A stretch of 64,000 nucleotides of DNA, taken from NCBI GenBank assembly GCA_013397455.1, contig VYZB01000026.1, forward strand, positions 104,319-168,318. The letters are read 5' to 3'. How positions within the stretch are numbered: the stretch's first letter is position 1; each line of letters begins with the position of its first letter. Of this stretch, positions 27,640 to 40,570 are shown piece after piece. The position numbers and the translations under genes are program-made. The notes under the pieces are model-generated. The model did no database searches, was not told the DNA's origin, and worked only from the letters and a program-made list of their open reading frames with translations. This DNA is from Crotophaga sulcirostris (lineage: Eukaryota > Chordata > Aves > Cuculiformes > Crotophagidae).

Positions 27640-29190
27640 CTCTGTTTCTAACATTGCTCCTGGTGTTTTATTCATTTTTTTCCATGTAGAATTATGCAGA
27701 GACCTTGAAAGGGAACAAAGATAATGCCAGGCTATATTTGGCAGTTTGTGCTCTTCTGAATAGCACTCAAAAGAAAACAAAACCTTGAAATCTTTCTTGC
27801 ACTCGATATCAGATGAGGTTTTCAACTTTCAGCTTTCATTCCCTTCCTCTTCTCCTTCCTCCCTCCCTTGAGGCTCTTCTCCCCACATTTGTGGTCCATG
27901 ACACCCTTACTGGTATTAGGACACTTTCTAACCAGACCTGTGAAGATAAAATGTAGCCTCAGTCTAGGGCTTTGCTGTTTTGCAAGTAAAGCCTATTCTG
28001 AGCATTTAAGCTAAATCATCACTTCTGCAAAATAATTTGGTGGCTTCTTTTTCATGTCCTTTGTGGAGAGCTGTCCTTCACTATTTTTTCTTTTGAGAAG
28101 ACTTTTCTTACTTCTCCCCACTCTCTTCTACAGAAATCAGAGCTCTTCCATCTTTCCCTTGCAGATGTAATTTTCTAAGCCTTCTAAGCTTAATCATTAA
28201 GAAAAATCACTAAATTGCCTGTAAATCAGTTGTTTCTACTTTGGTTTTGACTGATGAAATATAAACTCCATTTGGCATTCCTCTGTAAAAACAGGACATG
28301 GAGGGAAGGAAGGGAAAGGGAATTGCTTGCTGACACTACTTTTTCCTACAAATCCCAAGGGCACCACTTGATGCCACTGCAGAGCATCCAGTGGTTGCTC
28401 AGTGCTGGCCTCTTATGTGTCATTTCTAGTGTGTCATAAAAGCAATATCTAGTCATGATGGAGACTGAAAGTACAATATGTCACTCCTGTAGAACAGATT
28501 TATAATTTTACTGGCTGAAATGCTGCAGTTGCCCACAGACGTGGAGAGGAGAACAAGAAGTCTGTTCCCTGTAGCCCCACAACCCCTTGCCACGTGTCTG
28601 ACCTGAGGGGAGGAAGTGGGATGATCTCACTCACTAAGAGCTATGAATCATTGGTTTTGCCTGGGAAGCCCTTGATGCTGGTGCAGATACTGGACTAGCC
28701 ATGCATTGCTGGTTTGCTGCATGCACCACCAGTGTTTGGGGCCTTTGGCTTTCCTGGGTTGGAAAAAAAAACCTCAGTTCATCTCCCTGAAGACAAGCTC
28801 TCTGGAGTACAGATACAGTAACTAGGAGACTGCAGAGACTGGACAAAGCCACTGGAAAAGATTTATTATTTTGAATAATATAATTTATCAACATTTCTTC
28901 CTATAATAATTTATTTTTATCTCTGTGGCACTCTATTTGCTTAGCACCTTCTCTAGTATAACGTGTTGGAGTCCAACTGTGTTGCCTGCAGCTGCATCAT
29001 TTGGGAGGCAGGTGCAAGCAGGGCAATGACCATGTGTTGGAACTTGGCTGTGAGGCAGCCTTGGCAGAGCAGCAGCAGAGGTTGCAGCATCTGTAACTGA
29101 TTGCAAAACATGGGTCACAGATGAGAAGCAAACTAGCTCAGGAAGTCTGCCCAGCTTATAAATCTGGATGTATAAATGGGAAGGGGAGGG

Positions 29191-29548
29191 TTTTCCTTCT
29201 CCAGGTGGATCAGGGGTTTGGGATGGGTTTTCCTTCTCCAGGTGGATCAGGGGTTTGGGATGGGTTTTCCTTCTCCGGATGGATCAGGGGGTTGGGATGG
29301 GTTTTCCTGCTCCAGGTGGAGCAGGCATTTGGGATGGGTTTGGGATGAGCTTTCCTTCTCCAGATGGATCACGGGTTTGGGATGGGTTTTCCTTCTCCAG
29401 ATGGATCAGGGGTTTGGGATGGGTTTTCCTTTTCCAGATGGAGCAGGAGTTTGGGATGGGTTTTCCTTCTCCAGGTGGAGGAGGGGTTTGGGATGGGTTT
29501 TCCTTCTCCAGGTTGGAGCAGGGGGCTGGGTTTTCCTGCTTGGGTAGG
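29191..29548 (+). repeat. 37-bp minisatellite, about nine copies
   Basis: The unit begins ttttccttctccaggtggat and ends gggtttgggatggg. Copies start at 29191, 29228, 29265, 29302, 29351, 29387, 29424, 29461 and a degenerate one at 29498, with a 12-bp partial insertion before the fifth. Because 37 is not a multiple of three, the forward frames cycle and remain open, giving long repetitive ORFs that should not be taken as genes. Confidence 0.95.
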
Positions 29549-30404
29549 ATTTGTCATTCCCTAAAGCGGAGTCTGAGCTGGACCATGGCTGGAGAGGGGT
29601 CTGAGTGTGGAACAGCTTGGGTTGAGAACCCCCCAGGCACCCTGAACTCTGTATAAGTTCCAGCCCTGGTATAAAATGGCTATTTGGTACAGGAAGTACA
29701 ACATGGTGTGGTGAAGTAGTAGATGGAGCAGAAGCAACTTCCTGGAAGCCAGCTGGGCTGTGGCTGTGTTGACAGGGATGCATGGGTACTTCAGATTTGG
29801 GTAGTTGCTTTTGCACATGGCTTGACTTACTGGGTGCAGATGCCTAAGGGTCCTCCTGCGGAGCTTCTGTGAAGGGATCGCTCTCCCCCGCAAAAGCAGC
29901 TCCTACCACAGGCTGAACATCCAAGCTTCTTCCCAGGCATCCTTCCTCCAAACCTTGGTCCAGTGAAAATGCAGCTGGTGCTGTGTTTTTTACATCAGTA
30001 CTTTGCTTACAGATTCTTAGCAGGTAGGGAAAAACTCTGTTTAAAAAAATGGTGTCATTGTAGAAGAGTAGCTAAAAAATGCAAAGGACGTAGTTGCCAT
30101 AATTTTAAGACTGAGAAAGACAGAGATATGATAACTACATATTTGAATCAGAAAAGACAAACACGAATATTAAAAAGGACTCTCCAGAGCATTTTAAACC
30201 TAAAGTTTAGGCTGAATAAGATGTTCATTACAGTTCTGTTAAGAAATAACCACCTTTGTGTTTTTGCCACCTGGGAACAGAGAAGTATAAGATTTTCAAA
30301 AGCATAAAAAACTGATTTAGAAACCCAAACGCCACTGATTTTCAGCCACTTCAGTATGGAATGAACAAGTAGGTAATAAAATGATGCTGACATTTATCTT
30401 CTCA
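29549..30404. other. Intergenic, no gene recognised
   Basis: Sequence between the minisatellite and a CR1 fragment. It has frames of 110 or more codons on both strands without any known similarity. Confidence 0.6.
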
Positions 30405-30602
30405 GTATTCAGCAGATGCTGGGACCAGTAGTATTTAATGTCATCACCAACGACATAGTGGGATTGAGAGCACCCTCAGCAAGTTTGCCAATGACATCAA
30501 GTTGAGTAATGCAGTTGATTCACTTGAGGGAAGGGATCCCACCCAGGGGGACCTTGACAGCCTTGAGAAACCTCATGAAGTTCAACAAGGCAAAGGAGGT
30601 AA
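30405..30602 (+). mobile_element. CR1 ORF2 reverse-transcriptase fragment
   Basis: Decayed reading of the CR1 RT segment: GPVVFNVITNDI, then a frameshifted part where the FADDTKL block would be (tttgccaatgacatcaagttg), then VDSLEGRD-like and LMKFNKAKE. It is an internal piece without the 3' end, and the catalytic Asp pair is disrupted. Confidence 0.75.
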
Positions 30603-33600
30603 ATGGAGGGTGTTTTTTTTTCCTTCACACATGCTTTGCTATACCTACCATAATTAGCAGTGGGCCAAGTCAGAGACTGTTTCATCCAAAGGAGAGCAAT
30701 AAATAGCTGAAGCGTTGTACCTGTGTCCATTAGAGGTGTACTTCATAGCATACAGGCAAAACCGACGGTGCGTAGCACAGTCAAAACCTCTTGCTATAAC
30801 ATATAAAAAGAAGCCAAGACTCCTTGAGCCAAGACTCCTGAGATCAGCACCCAATGAAAAGATTACAGATTTCACCTGCACAGAAGAAATTAAACTCAGC
30901 TTTGGTTGCTGCCGTCTTTGACTGCAAGGCAGCCCACCCCTTCTGTCAGTATGGGATAAATACATTCTCCTCTCAGTTGATGGCAATGAGATAAGGGCTG
31001 CAAAAAATACAGCAATTTCCTTAAACTTCAGGAATATTCCTACCATTGTTTCATAGGCATTTCCCAAGGGTATCAGGCACCATCTTCAAACTGGTTTTAC
31101 TTCCATTGCTCTTATGGGAAAAATACTGGGAGGTTCAAAATCACAGCTTTCTGATAAGTACAAACATCCTCCTAATTTCCTTAATGAATGTAAATACATG
31201 CACTGGCCACTACAAATGTGGTTTTTATCTCTGGAACTCAAAGCACTTAGCAAAGGTTGATACCATTGTCTGCATTTTGGTACCACAAAGAGAGAAGAGT
31301 TACTCACCCCCATCATTCAGTTACTGAGCCTTCAACATTTGAATATTGAATGTGAAACTTCAAGATGTTTTTTTATGTATTTTGGGTAGACCACAATTAA
31401 AACAGTCTGGCTGTGTCCTGCATAGAAGTCACTAATGGGCTGCAGTGTGATACCCCAACAACTTTACCAGCTCCAGACTTGTCTGCTCTGTGAAAGGAGA
31501 CACTCCTCAGCTTGCTCCAAGACTACATTTGTGCAGTGAAGCTACTGAGCTGGGAGCTCATGCTGAGCTCAGCAACAGTTGGATGAAGCTATACAGCTCT
31601 TGGATGTGAGTAGACACATCTGCACAGCACTGAGCCATGACCCATGTGTGGACTCACCAGGTGAGTTTCACCTCTGTTTTCTGTCCCCGTGTGCTGCAAG
31701 CACAGTCATCACAGGGCCATGGGCAGGTATTCCCACTAAAATTCATGGACTTAAAAAGAAGCAATGGACAGCTGCTATGAAGTGTCAGGTAGCGGAAAAG
31801 TGTTTCAGGGTTGTCTTATCCCTCTAAAAAGACTGACCTAGAAGATGTATGTAGACACAGAGACAGAGCTTTAGAACAGTAGTTTCCCAGGAGACTATTA
31901 TTTGTGATGGCCTTATTCATAAATCTCTTAAGTGCTGGGGAGAGAGAGTAGCCAGCTCTGCTGCTGACGCACTCTGCGAGCCTGGTGTTGCAGTCACTGG
32001 GTTCTGACAGTCGTAATCCACGTAGGAACTCCCATGGTACAACAGCTCTCTGAGGCCTGAGAGAGATCACACCTCCCCACGCTCTTTATCTGGTACATCA
32101 TGACTTTATAGCTTGCTCTTTTATTTCCTGATGTTCCTTATTGCACTGAAGAAAGGTGAGGGTGGGGTTATCCTCTGCTTTCCCCACCCTGCGCAGCCCA
32201 GCAGAAGTGCAGCCCCTGCTCCCTCCTGGGGATGACAGTGGGCTGGGGAGCAGATTTGGGCTGGCCTTAGAGAAACAGAAATGGGGAAATTCTTTAGCCC
32301 ATCCTTTCTTCTTCTGGGAACCACGTGCCTCACAGTCAGACCTCTGGTTTGCAGACTTGAAGGAATTTCTGTGAGCCAAAGGGAGTTATGTTGGGGCTAA
32401 ACCTCTCACCTCTTACCTTAGACTCAAAGCCTTTCCATGATACTTTGAGAGGCAGGGATGAATCCAATCATCACCACAATGTCCTGACCTGAAGAAAAAT
32501 TGCCTTTATCTACAAAACAAATACATGAGGATTTCGATCTCCTTCAGATCTGTCTCTCAGCCACATCTCAGGTGTACCTTTTCTCTGCAGGTTGTATCTG
32601 GAAGGTAGGGCTTTCTAGGATGAGACAGGTGTGCTTATCCAGCTAAATAACCGAAAATATACAAATGATTCCTGGCTCCAAGGTGTCAAAACACTTGTTT
32701 CCACAGTGTGTAGGGATAGCTCCATCTACAGCAGACCAGCTATGCAGTGGTACACAGTCTTTTACCTTAAGACCCCCCTGGAGTCACAAGGATATGGAGA
32801 TATTAAGTCATAATTACATTTTCTTTGTATGCTTTTCAGTTCAAAGCTCTATAATGTAATGGGCTTGCCAGGGGCCACCAGAAGAGTTTTTAATAATATG
32901 GAGGTAAGGACACATAGCAGATGCCTTGAAAGCTTGTCATTAGAGTCTCTTAAAGTGCAAAACTGAATGGGATATGTTGGAGGGCCATGTAGGGTGGTAG
33001 GAACCAGATTGGTACGAACTCACCCCTACTGCCCTTTGGAAGCTGCTCTTGACGTGAACTGTTCCCCGAAGCTTGCCTAGAATTTGTCTTGGAGGAAGCC
33101 CAAGACAAGGCTCAGGATGAGTTAACATTTGAACAATGAGGGTAGCAGGGACCGAATCCTGCAGCTGGGTCCCTGGCACTCCCGTTTGGTAGCACAAACA
33201 CTTTCTTACACGTCAAAACAGGCAAGCAGCCCTCGGGTCTGTTTCTCATCCTGCAGCTCAGACTCCCAGCACAGAGGAGCTGGAGCTGCTCTGAACTGTG
33301 CAGCATCACAGAGTTCTCTCATCCCAATTTGGCACGAGTAAGAGGGAAAACGCAAACAAAACTCCTAATATTTTTGTTGTTGGTTGAGACATTTCACTTC
33401 TGTTGCTTTAGTTACATGAAGTTTTTAAGTGCGCAGGAGCTAAAGCAATCAAAACTCAGCTCAAGCACAGTCAACCAAGGCTATTTTCAACTCTGAACTG
33501 GTTACCCACTCAAACAACTTCAAAGGCATCTACCACTTTCCTTTGACTGTGTGGGGAAGTGAGGCTTTGATTTCAGAGAACTAATTCAGCAGGCATCTGT

Positions 33601-35295
33601 GTTGGGTGGGAGTTTGTTCACAGGCAAGGCATTTTGTTTACATAAATGTGTTTGGTTTATCTTAATGATAGAAAGAGTTCTTAAATAGATGAGGCAACTC
33701 ACATCGAATACTCTGAAGAAACAAAAGAGAGGATGCAGATTTTACTCCCTACAAAAAAATATAAATCAAGTGTTATAATGTGAGTTCTGTGTCATAGTCC
33801 TTCAGGGGAGGGTTGAAAACATGAATGTGTTCTGAAGAAAATGAATGTGTGCATATTTAACAATGATTTATTCTTTTCATTACACGCTGTCACTTCAGAA
33901 ATATACTTTATAGTTCATAGAGTACTTTTTAAAATTATACTAGTAATTTAGTATATTCAGTTGAATATTCCATTATGAGGAAAAAACAGCCAAGTTCCAA
34001 CCTAATGCTTTGATAACTTCTCTCTCAGCCACCCAGCTCGCTGTGACATGATTGCCTTACAATTGCATCAATGTCCAGAAGATCTCTGCTTCCTCAAGTT
34101 ATATGGTATCATCTTCACTATTACACTTCTCCAAAGAGCATGCTTTGTTTCCCAGATTCTGCCTCTACCCCCTAACCTGCTCAGTTCTTTCCCAAAGAGC
34201 ACCTCCCTCTAGAGGAAATCTGAGATAAATAGCTAACTTTTGGACAGCTTTACCACCTGCAGATGCATTTCCAGATGTTACAGTCTTGGCACCTCATCGC
34301 TAGATCAAATAACTCCACAGGCTGCACGCTTGCCAATCCAGATAAACTCCTGAGCGGTCACTAAGTGTTAGTCACTTCACAGGGCAATGATAAAACAAAA
34401 AGGAAACCATTTCTGTGCAAGGTTAATGATCCTCAAATGCTTCAAGAAATCCCTTAGGAAATAACAGTTAAACAAATGCCAGGATTTTACCTGCCCTGTG
34501 GAACCCATGATGTTGCAGGTGCCTCCAGGGGAACCACAGACTGAGTTTCTGGTTTCATGACATCACTTTAAGCAGCATTCACACTTACAGCAGACCAGCT
34601 TTCCCCAGCAGCATCCAGCTGCAGGGAGGAAAGCAAACCTGAAGGGCTGAGGTATTATTGTCCTGAATGATTTGCAGGCAGCCCTTTTGTTTCCTCCCAG
34701 TGCGTCTCTCCACTTTGGTAGCCTGAGCACCACGGCTCCCTGGGCCACTATCCTGAAGGAGAGCCCACCTGCACGGGAAGGGGTCTGCTCACCACCCCTA
34801 GCACATCCACAGCCTCCTCTGGACCCCCTTGCATTGTGCAGCTGGTAGCAAGTGTCGTAACTCTTCACAATATGTGGATTCATCCCCAGATTGACAAGCT
34901 GGAGAAAGAGATGTGGGTAGCTTAAAACACGGTGGAAATTAAATCAGCAAAATGTTAGTCTCGCTGACTTCATAACTTCTTTATTTTCTTTTCTGTGCAC
35001 CTGTGCCTGTGTCTGCAGCGTATTATAGCCCATGTTGGCTGGTTGGTCTGGTACCTACAGAGCAAAATAAGCAAAGAGGATATTCCTCAAAAGACGATAA
35101 TGAACTTGCAGTCATATTTCTCCAGACTGGTCAGCCTTGGAGTTCTCTGGACTCATTTAAGAAGAATAAAATATGGAAGAAAAAGTCAGCTTTCACCTTC
35201 TATTTACTGGTTTCACGTGGCTAAAAAATGTCTTAGCTACTCAAATATGTAGAATTTTAAAAGCAGAGGGGTTTTTAATTCACTTATTGACCTTA
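30603..35295. other. Intergenic, no gene recognised
   Basis: About 4.7 kb of unique-looking sequence. Frames of up to 137 codons occur on both strands, but none has a domain pattern or plausible exon flanks that I recognise. Confidence 0.6.
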
Positions 35296-35532
35296 TGAAA
35301 CAATTTAGATCGGATATTAGGAAAAATTTCTTCACTGAAAGACTGGTGAAGCATTGGAACAGGCTGCCCAGGGAAGTGGTGGAGCCACCATTCCTGGAGA
35401 TGTTCGAAAACATGTTGGTGTGGAGCTTCGGGCCATGGTTTAGTAGGCATGGTGGTGTTGGGCTGATGCTCAGATTTGATGATCTAAGAAGTTTTTTCCA
35501 ACCTTAATGATTACATGATTCTACGTTTCTAT
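35296..35532 (+). mobile_element. CR1 LINE 3' fragment
   Basis: This encodes the CR1 ORF2 C-terminal signature [20 protein letters not shown] then [14 protein letters not shown], followed by the 3' UTR and the terminal atgattctacgtttctat. Plus orientation, 5'-truncated. Confidence 0.9.
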
Positions 35533-36505
35533 ATATTAAAACTGGGTTAATAATAATGCTGATATATTTTGAGAAGAGCCTAATGGATTAAAGCTCTTTG
35601 AAAATTTTATACAGGAACCTGTATGACAGCTTAAAATTCAAATATGTTTTGGCCAACTGTAGCCTCCTTGAAATTTCATGCTCTGTTATAGTTCTGCATT
35701 ACTTTAGCACAAAGTGAGAAAAATGAGCATTTCTATCATTATGCTTCCCTGGAATCAATATTTCTCTGATACAGATTGAAAGTCAATGCTGGTAATATTA
35801 TCAGAAAGCTTTTAAAAGAACAGTAAAAGTACAGTGAACCTACTTAATTTTTCTTCCTAGTGTGTACATAAATGACACAACTTTGAGTTACTGGATTACG
35901 CATTAGTCTTCCACGATGCCCTGCCTTATCTGGTTTATAGGAGGACAGTGTTCAAAAGAAGTTATTTAATATTTTCTTTCTCCTCTCTATCACCTATGAT
36001 AAATATACTTCTCAAACTCTGCTCTGAATAGGGAATAATTTCTTCAGAGTACCCTCTTCAGAGTGCTTTTCGTAGCGTGACATTGAGGAAACATTTGAGA
36101 ACTGTGACACTTAATGTTTTAGAATGTCCCTATTTGATGAAGTGGTGTTATCATCCCTATCTTATAAAGTGGGAACTGAGACAGAGAGACAAGAGCAAAC
36201 ACATCTTGTATCCAGGATGACTGGAACTGAGAGTCTGAGAGCAATGCGGTTCAAAAACCTGCACAGAAATATGTAAAATTATTTTGTATATCATTTTATT
36301 GATGCCTGGGTATGTTCTCAGAAAGGCTGGAAATGCTGACGGATTATAACCAACTCTTCTAACCCATCTACCTGATGGTAGGATTATGTCCTACAGATGT
36401 AGTTAACAAACAGAGCAAAAATTGGAAGATTATAGAAGAAAAATTATGAGACTTAGGATTCTAGCAGTACTTGGAAGGGGTTACACCTTTCCCACCTTCT
36501 TCTTC
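35533..36505. other. Intergenic, no gene recognised
   Basis: AT-rich unique sequence. No feature is supported. Confidence 0.6.
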
Positions 36506-36664
36506 ACAGTATAACCAGGTTGGAAGAGACCTCTAAGATCATCAAGTCCAACCTATAAGCCAACACTAACACCACCTCATCACCTAAACCATGGCACTCA
36601 GTGCCTCATCCAATCTTCCCTTAAACACTTCAAGGGTCGGCGACTCCACCACCTCCCTGGGCAA
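36506..36664 (-). mobile_element. CR1 LINE 3' fragment
   Basis: Nearly the same sequence as the copy at 25067 (aaccaggttggaagagacct then aacctataagccaacactaa), so it belongs to the same CR1 subfamily. It is shorter and ends at the gggcaat junction. Confidence 0.88.
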
Positions 36665-38169
36665 TCTTCTTCTGCAAGTGTTCTCTTCTCCCAAGTGTTG
36701 GCTTCTCACTCCAAGCCAGTTCTCCATTCCTCCAACTCTTTATTGCAGTCATGTTGCCCCAATCCAACATAGGCTGCTTTTTCCCCATAGAATTTCTTCA
36801 TCTGCTTCTCTGATCTTCTTGTGTACAAGAAAAATATAATCTTTTAAAAAGCTTAAAAACACAGCCCTTCCACAAAGCCCGTTGCTGAGTCTTTACCAAA
36901 TCTCATCTTCAAATTAATGGGAAGAACAATCTGAGCTTTTCAAATATAAATGTGCTGGAGTATCTCCCAGGTCTCCTTTGTTGTTCTTCAAATGTCACCT
37001 CCCTGCAGAGGCTGCTTGTATCAGCAGCTTAATAACATTTATCTCAAGGGGCATGAGAACAGTCCAAGTGACCTTGTCCCCTTTGAATTAAAAAAGCCTT
37101 GATTCAGGTAGGTTTTTTGCAAAACACAAAATGTCTTCAAAGGTTTCTTTCTAATATGAAGAGCTGATAGTGTCTCCCAGATCCTGGTGTAACTCCTCCC
37201 CAGTGGAGCCCTCATGATCTGATTTCTATCTTCATGTTTACAAAGTGCAGCCAGGACATCTTTTGCTCATCGGCTTATTGAATGGGGCTCTGTGCATGGC
37301 CCTAAGCTTGCCATCAAAACACCTTTTAAAAAACCACCCGCTGCTACCAGTAACAGAAACAAAACATAGACTTAAAAAATACTATTTATTCTGAAAGAAA
37401 CCGACAACATCCAGAAGAGGAAAAGCAGCAAGGTAGAACTGCTTTTGGAGGCATGTTTTTACACTCTCTCTGTGTAATGCAGTTTATACCACAAGTTTTA
37501 AATCTCACAAGCTAGCCAAGAGCCATTGAGTGGTGGTATATGGCAAAGAGCAAGCAGAGGAGCAACTCTCCTGCATTTGGAGGACTATGAAAACCAAAGT
37601 GATGGAGAGGCACAAGCATCAGACAAAGAATGACACTGACTAAACCTGAATCTCAACATTGCCATTTTACTTTCTGGGGTATTTTTCAAGAGACTGATGT
37701 AGCTTTTCTAAAAAGAGTGCAGTGGTGAAGAGGCCGAAGACGGACTCTTTTCCTTAAGACCTAAATTGGAATTTAGCCCACCTTGTGAAAATGGCAAAAT
37801 ATAGCAGGTGCAGTGCCCCTAAATTGAAAGAGAACTGAGCCGGGCAGCTGCAGAAACATCTTAAAAACAGCAAGATAGAGCTGAAAAGCTCAAACGTGTT
37901 GAGATTGTGGCCAAGTTTTAGATAATAACTCACAAAATAGATGGGCTGTCACGTGCTGATGTTTTCTCTACAGTTTTTAAAGCTTAAATAGATTTTGAAC
38001 CAATTCATGTTGCTCTGACAATTTCATGAGGTCAAAAAAAATTAAACACAATTACAACTACTGTCCAGTAGTTTGCTTGGGGTTTAGCATCAGATCACAT
38101 GTCTTGCACTGCGGGTTTTCAGATAGTGACACACAACTGTTCCTCAAACCTTCAGCCACTTACACTGCT
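36665..38169. other. Intergenic, downstream of PANX1
   Basis: Unique sequence between the last CR1 and the likely PANX1 3' end. No gene is recognised. Confidence 0.55.
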
Positions 38170-38179
38170 GTAATTCACA

Positions 38180-38225
38180 AAATTGATTTTATTTAAATAA
38201 CCAAATTGATTTTATTTAAATAACC
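38180..38225. repeat. PANX1: Perfect 23-bp tandem duplication carrying poly(A) signals
   Basis: Copies 38180-38202 and 38203-38225 are identical. Each contains TTTATT, which is AATAAA on the PANX1 strand, so the duplication doubles the polyadenylation signal. Confidence 0.9.
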
Positions 38226-38250
38226 AGGAAGAATTGATACACATTTTATT
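38188..38250 (-). terminator. PANX1: Clustered PANX1 poly(A) signals
   Basis: Three AATAAA motifs on the minus strand lie within about 60 bases (38245-38250, 38211-38216, 38188-38193). They are followed by a GT-containing stretch (TTTTGTGAATTACAGCAGTGTAAGTGG). This is a convincing 3' end, though not proven. Confidence 0.55.
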
Positions 38251-40484
38251 GAGCACTTGAGAAGACGATGAGAGATTCACTGCAGCAAGTCATATTTTTA
38301 AATACAAAAAAAGGAATTAGTAAAAACTTCATATCCAACAAGAAACATAAACACGTTGCTTTCAGGAGCTTTAAGTTTTAAAGTCTGAGAACTCTACTTA
38401 CACCAAACAGTTCAAACACACCTACATCACAGAATCTTAGTATTGCACTATAGCTCCTTGTTCAAAACACAGAGTACAATGTGCATCTGCATTACCCACA
38501 CATACAGGACCATCAGCAACACATCAGTGCAGCCAGACAGAAACAGTCTAGAAAAGGTCAGAGGGGTTGTAGGTTTGCTGGGAGAAGTAAGGCAGTAAAA
38601 TTGAGCAGGTTGAACCATCAGTATCCAACACAAGCCCTGTTTCCTCCTGATAATGCAACAGACACTAGGACTGCAGCTGTGCTACTGTCCTATGCAGAGG
38701 TAGCAAAATAATATGGCTTTAAAGAGTTCATTTTAAATAAGGTTTATCTTAGCTGAAAGCCATATAATAACTGAAGAATTGTAATACAAGCCCAGAGTAT
38801 AGTATGGTAGCACTTTGGGATCTGCTTCTTTAACAACAGCTACCAAATTCAAATAGGTGCACTATCTCTTTGAAATCTGCTGCAGTACATAAACAGTTCT
38901 ATGCAAAGATGGTAACACCAATTACTTCTTCCCCCCCTAATCCTCAGCCATATGGAGAATGCTAACAGTCAAGAACACAATAGCGGGTGACACAGATGAA
39001 CCAGAAAATGGAAGTCCTACCAAGCTATAAAAGAGGTCCTACTTTGTCTAAAAAGACAATTTGGAAGAGGGGACAGGCAAAACATTTCAGTTACATGGAC
39101 AATACAGAAAAATAAATGAGCATATAACATTTGTGAAAGATACACACTGCCATTGTGGTGCTTAAACCCCCACCCACCTCACCTTGTACTCAAAATTCAA
39201 GACAAAGGTAATTTTAATGTTCATTGAAAGTAGAGGTCCTAGGCAGAGGGGACAACATTACAGCTGAACGCTACTGTTCCAAAACAGTCCAATAAAAAAA
39301 CAGGACAGTTTTCCAATTTAAAAACACTCCCCCTTCTTTTGTCTGTTCCAGTACGCTCCAGCATCTTATCTTTAATTAAAATTAAGTCATAGGGTGTGTG
39401 AGAAGAACAACCTTTCACTGTATTTACATCTACTCACTTTGGCGATCGGGTGCCTGGCTCTGCTGAGGCACTCAGGTGCTACTGTAATACAAGGAAGACT
39501 GTCTTCTCAAGTGGGTTTTGGAAGACAGCACAACTAATATTGCATTTCATACTACAAAAATGTTGAAACAAATTCCACACATGTAAACATTACAAAACAA
39601 CTTCTAAAACCATTACAAAAATGGATCCAACGTCATTGATCTTCAGTCCAAACTCCAAGGTGGATTTGTCAGTCACTAAGACTAAAACAACTGAGAACCA
39701 GAAATTAAACTAACATTTAGTTTAACATATTAACATATTATTACATTTTGTAAAAAAAAAAGTGTTGGCATTTTAATTTATGAATATGTAGAAAATTCAA
39801 AATCACTAAGATTTACAGTACCCCCATATACTAAGCCTGTTTGTTGTTTCTCTTCCATCAGTGCCGAGTAAATTAATCCCAGACATCACTACTGAGAAGG
39901 CTAACCAAGCCATTTCAGAGCAAACAGAGCAACCTCTCTTTTTCCTGTGAAGACACAGCCAGTCTCAGTGGCCAGCCACCACCTGGTACGTATTAACCAG
40001 ATTCATTTAAAAAAGAAAAACCAACCCCAAAAAACCTTTTCTAGGGCAGAAAGTTCCCAATTGCCTCACTTAAACCCCAGAACTGACTTGACCACTGCCA
40101 GTAGAGCAACATTTCAGAATGCAATGTGGCCAGCTCTTTTTGATATCTACAGGGTTATATTCCCATCCCTGTACAGTATAGCGCTGGCTCTTTCCTGCTG
40201 CCAGCTTTGATTGCATCCAGTGCATGCCACTTGATACTCATAATAGAAATTTTTTGTTCTTGTTGTCCTTGTGTATTTTTTTAAATAAATAATGGAAGGC
40301 TACAACATGCTTTTTAAGGTACAAAATTGCTGATTATTACACGAGTAGTCTGTAAACCAGTTTGGCCTCCGAGGAACTGTCAGGCTATCAAGACCATTGC
40401 GTTCAGAGAGCAGCACCTTGCGTTGAGTGCAGCAAAGGTGGAGGAGAAGCCCTCCTGAAGTACAAAGCTCCCACCTGCTGGGCA
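38251..40484 (-). other. PANX1: Probable PANX1 3' UTR
   Basis: About 2.2 kb of AT-rich, repeat-free sequence between the PANX1 stop and the clustered poly(A) signals. Freedom from CR1 over this length fits a constrained UTR. Earlier use of other signals is possible. Confidence 0.5.
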
Positions 40485-40570
40485 TCAGCATGAAGAATCT
40501 ATAAGTCTTTGGCGAAGTTTTTTATCTTCTCGCGTACTCACGTTGCCACTTGCATCATGGTCTGTCAAAA
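40485..40570 (-). CDS. PANX1: PANX1 exon 5: C-terminal tail and stop
   Basis: The acceptor is tctctttag. The exon reads [20 protein letters not shown] then QRLIDSSC and TGA at 40485-40487. The first half is diverged from human, and the last nine residues differ by one substitution. Confidence 0.95.

Larger units (their letters stand above)
25326..29190. other. Intergenic, no gene recognised
   Basis: Unique sequence holding a short GT repeat (26811-26825), a small direct repeat (26438-26471, GAGTGATGAYAAAAT twice) and an AT-rich inverted repeat at 27601-27639. No coding similarity was seen. Confidence 0.6.

Noticed and set aside
29168..29656. 162-codon forward ORF and its overlapping partners
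   Set aside because: They are translations of the 37-bp minisatellite, open only because the unit lacks stops. No evidence of a gene.
30654..31067. 137-codon minus-strand ORF
   Set aside because: No recognisable domain, no conserved-looking pattern and no plausible exon structure. Probably chance.
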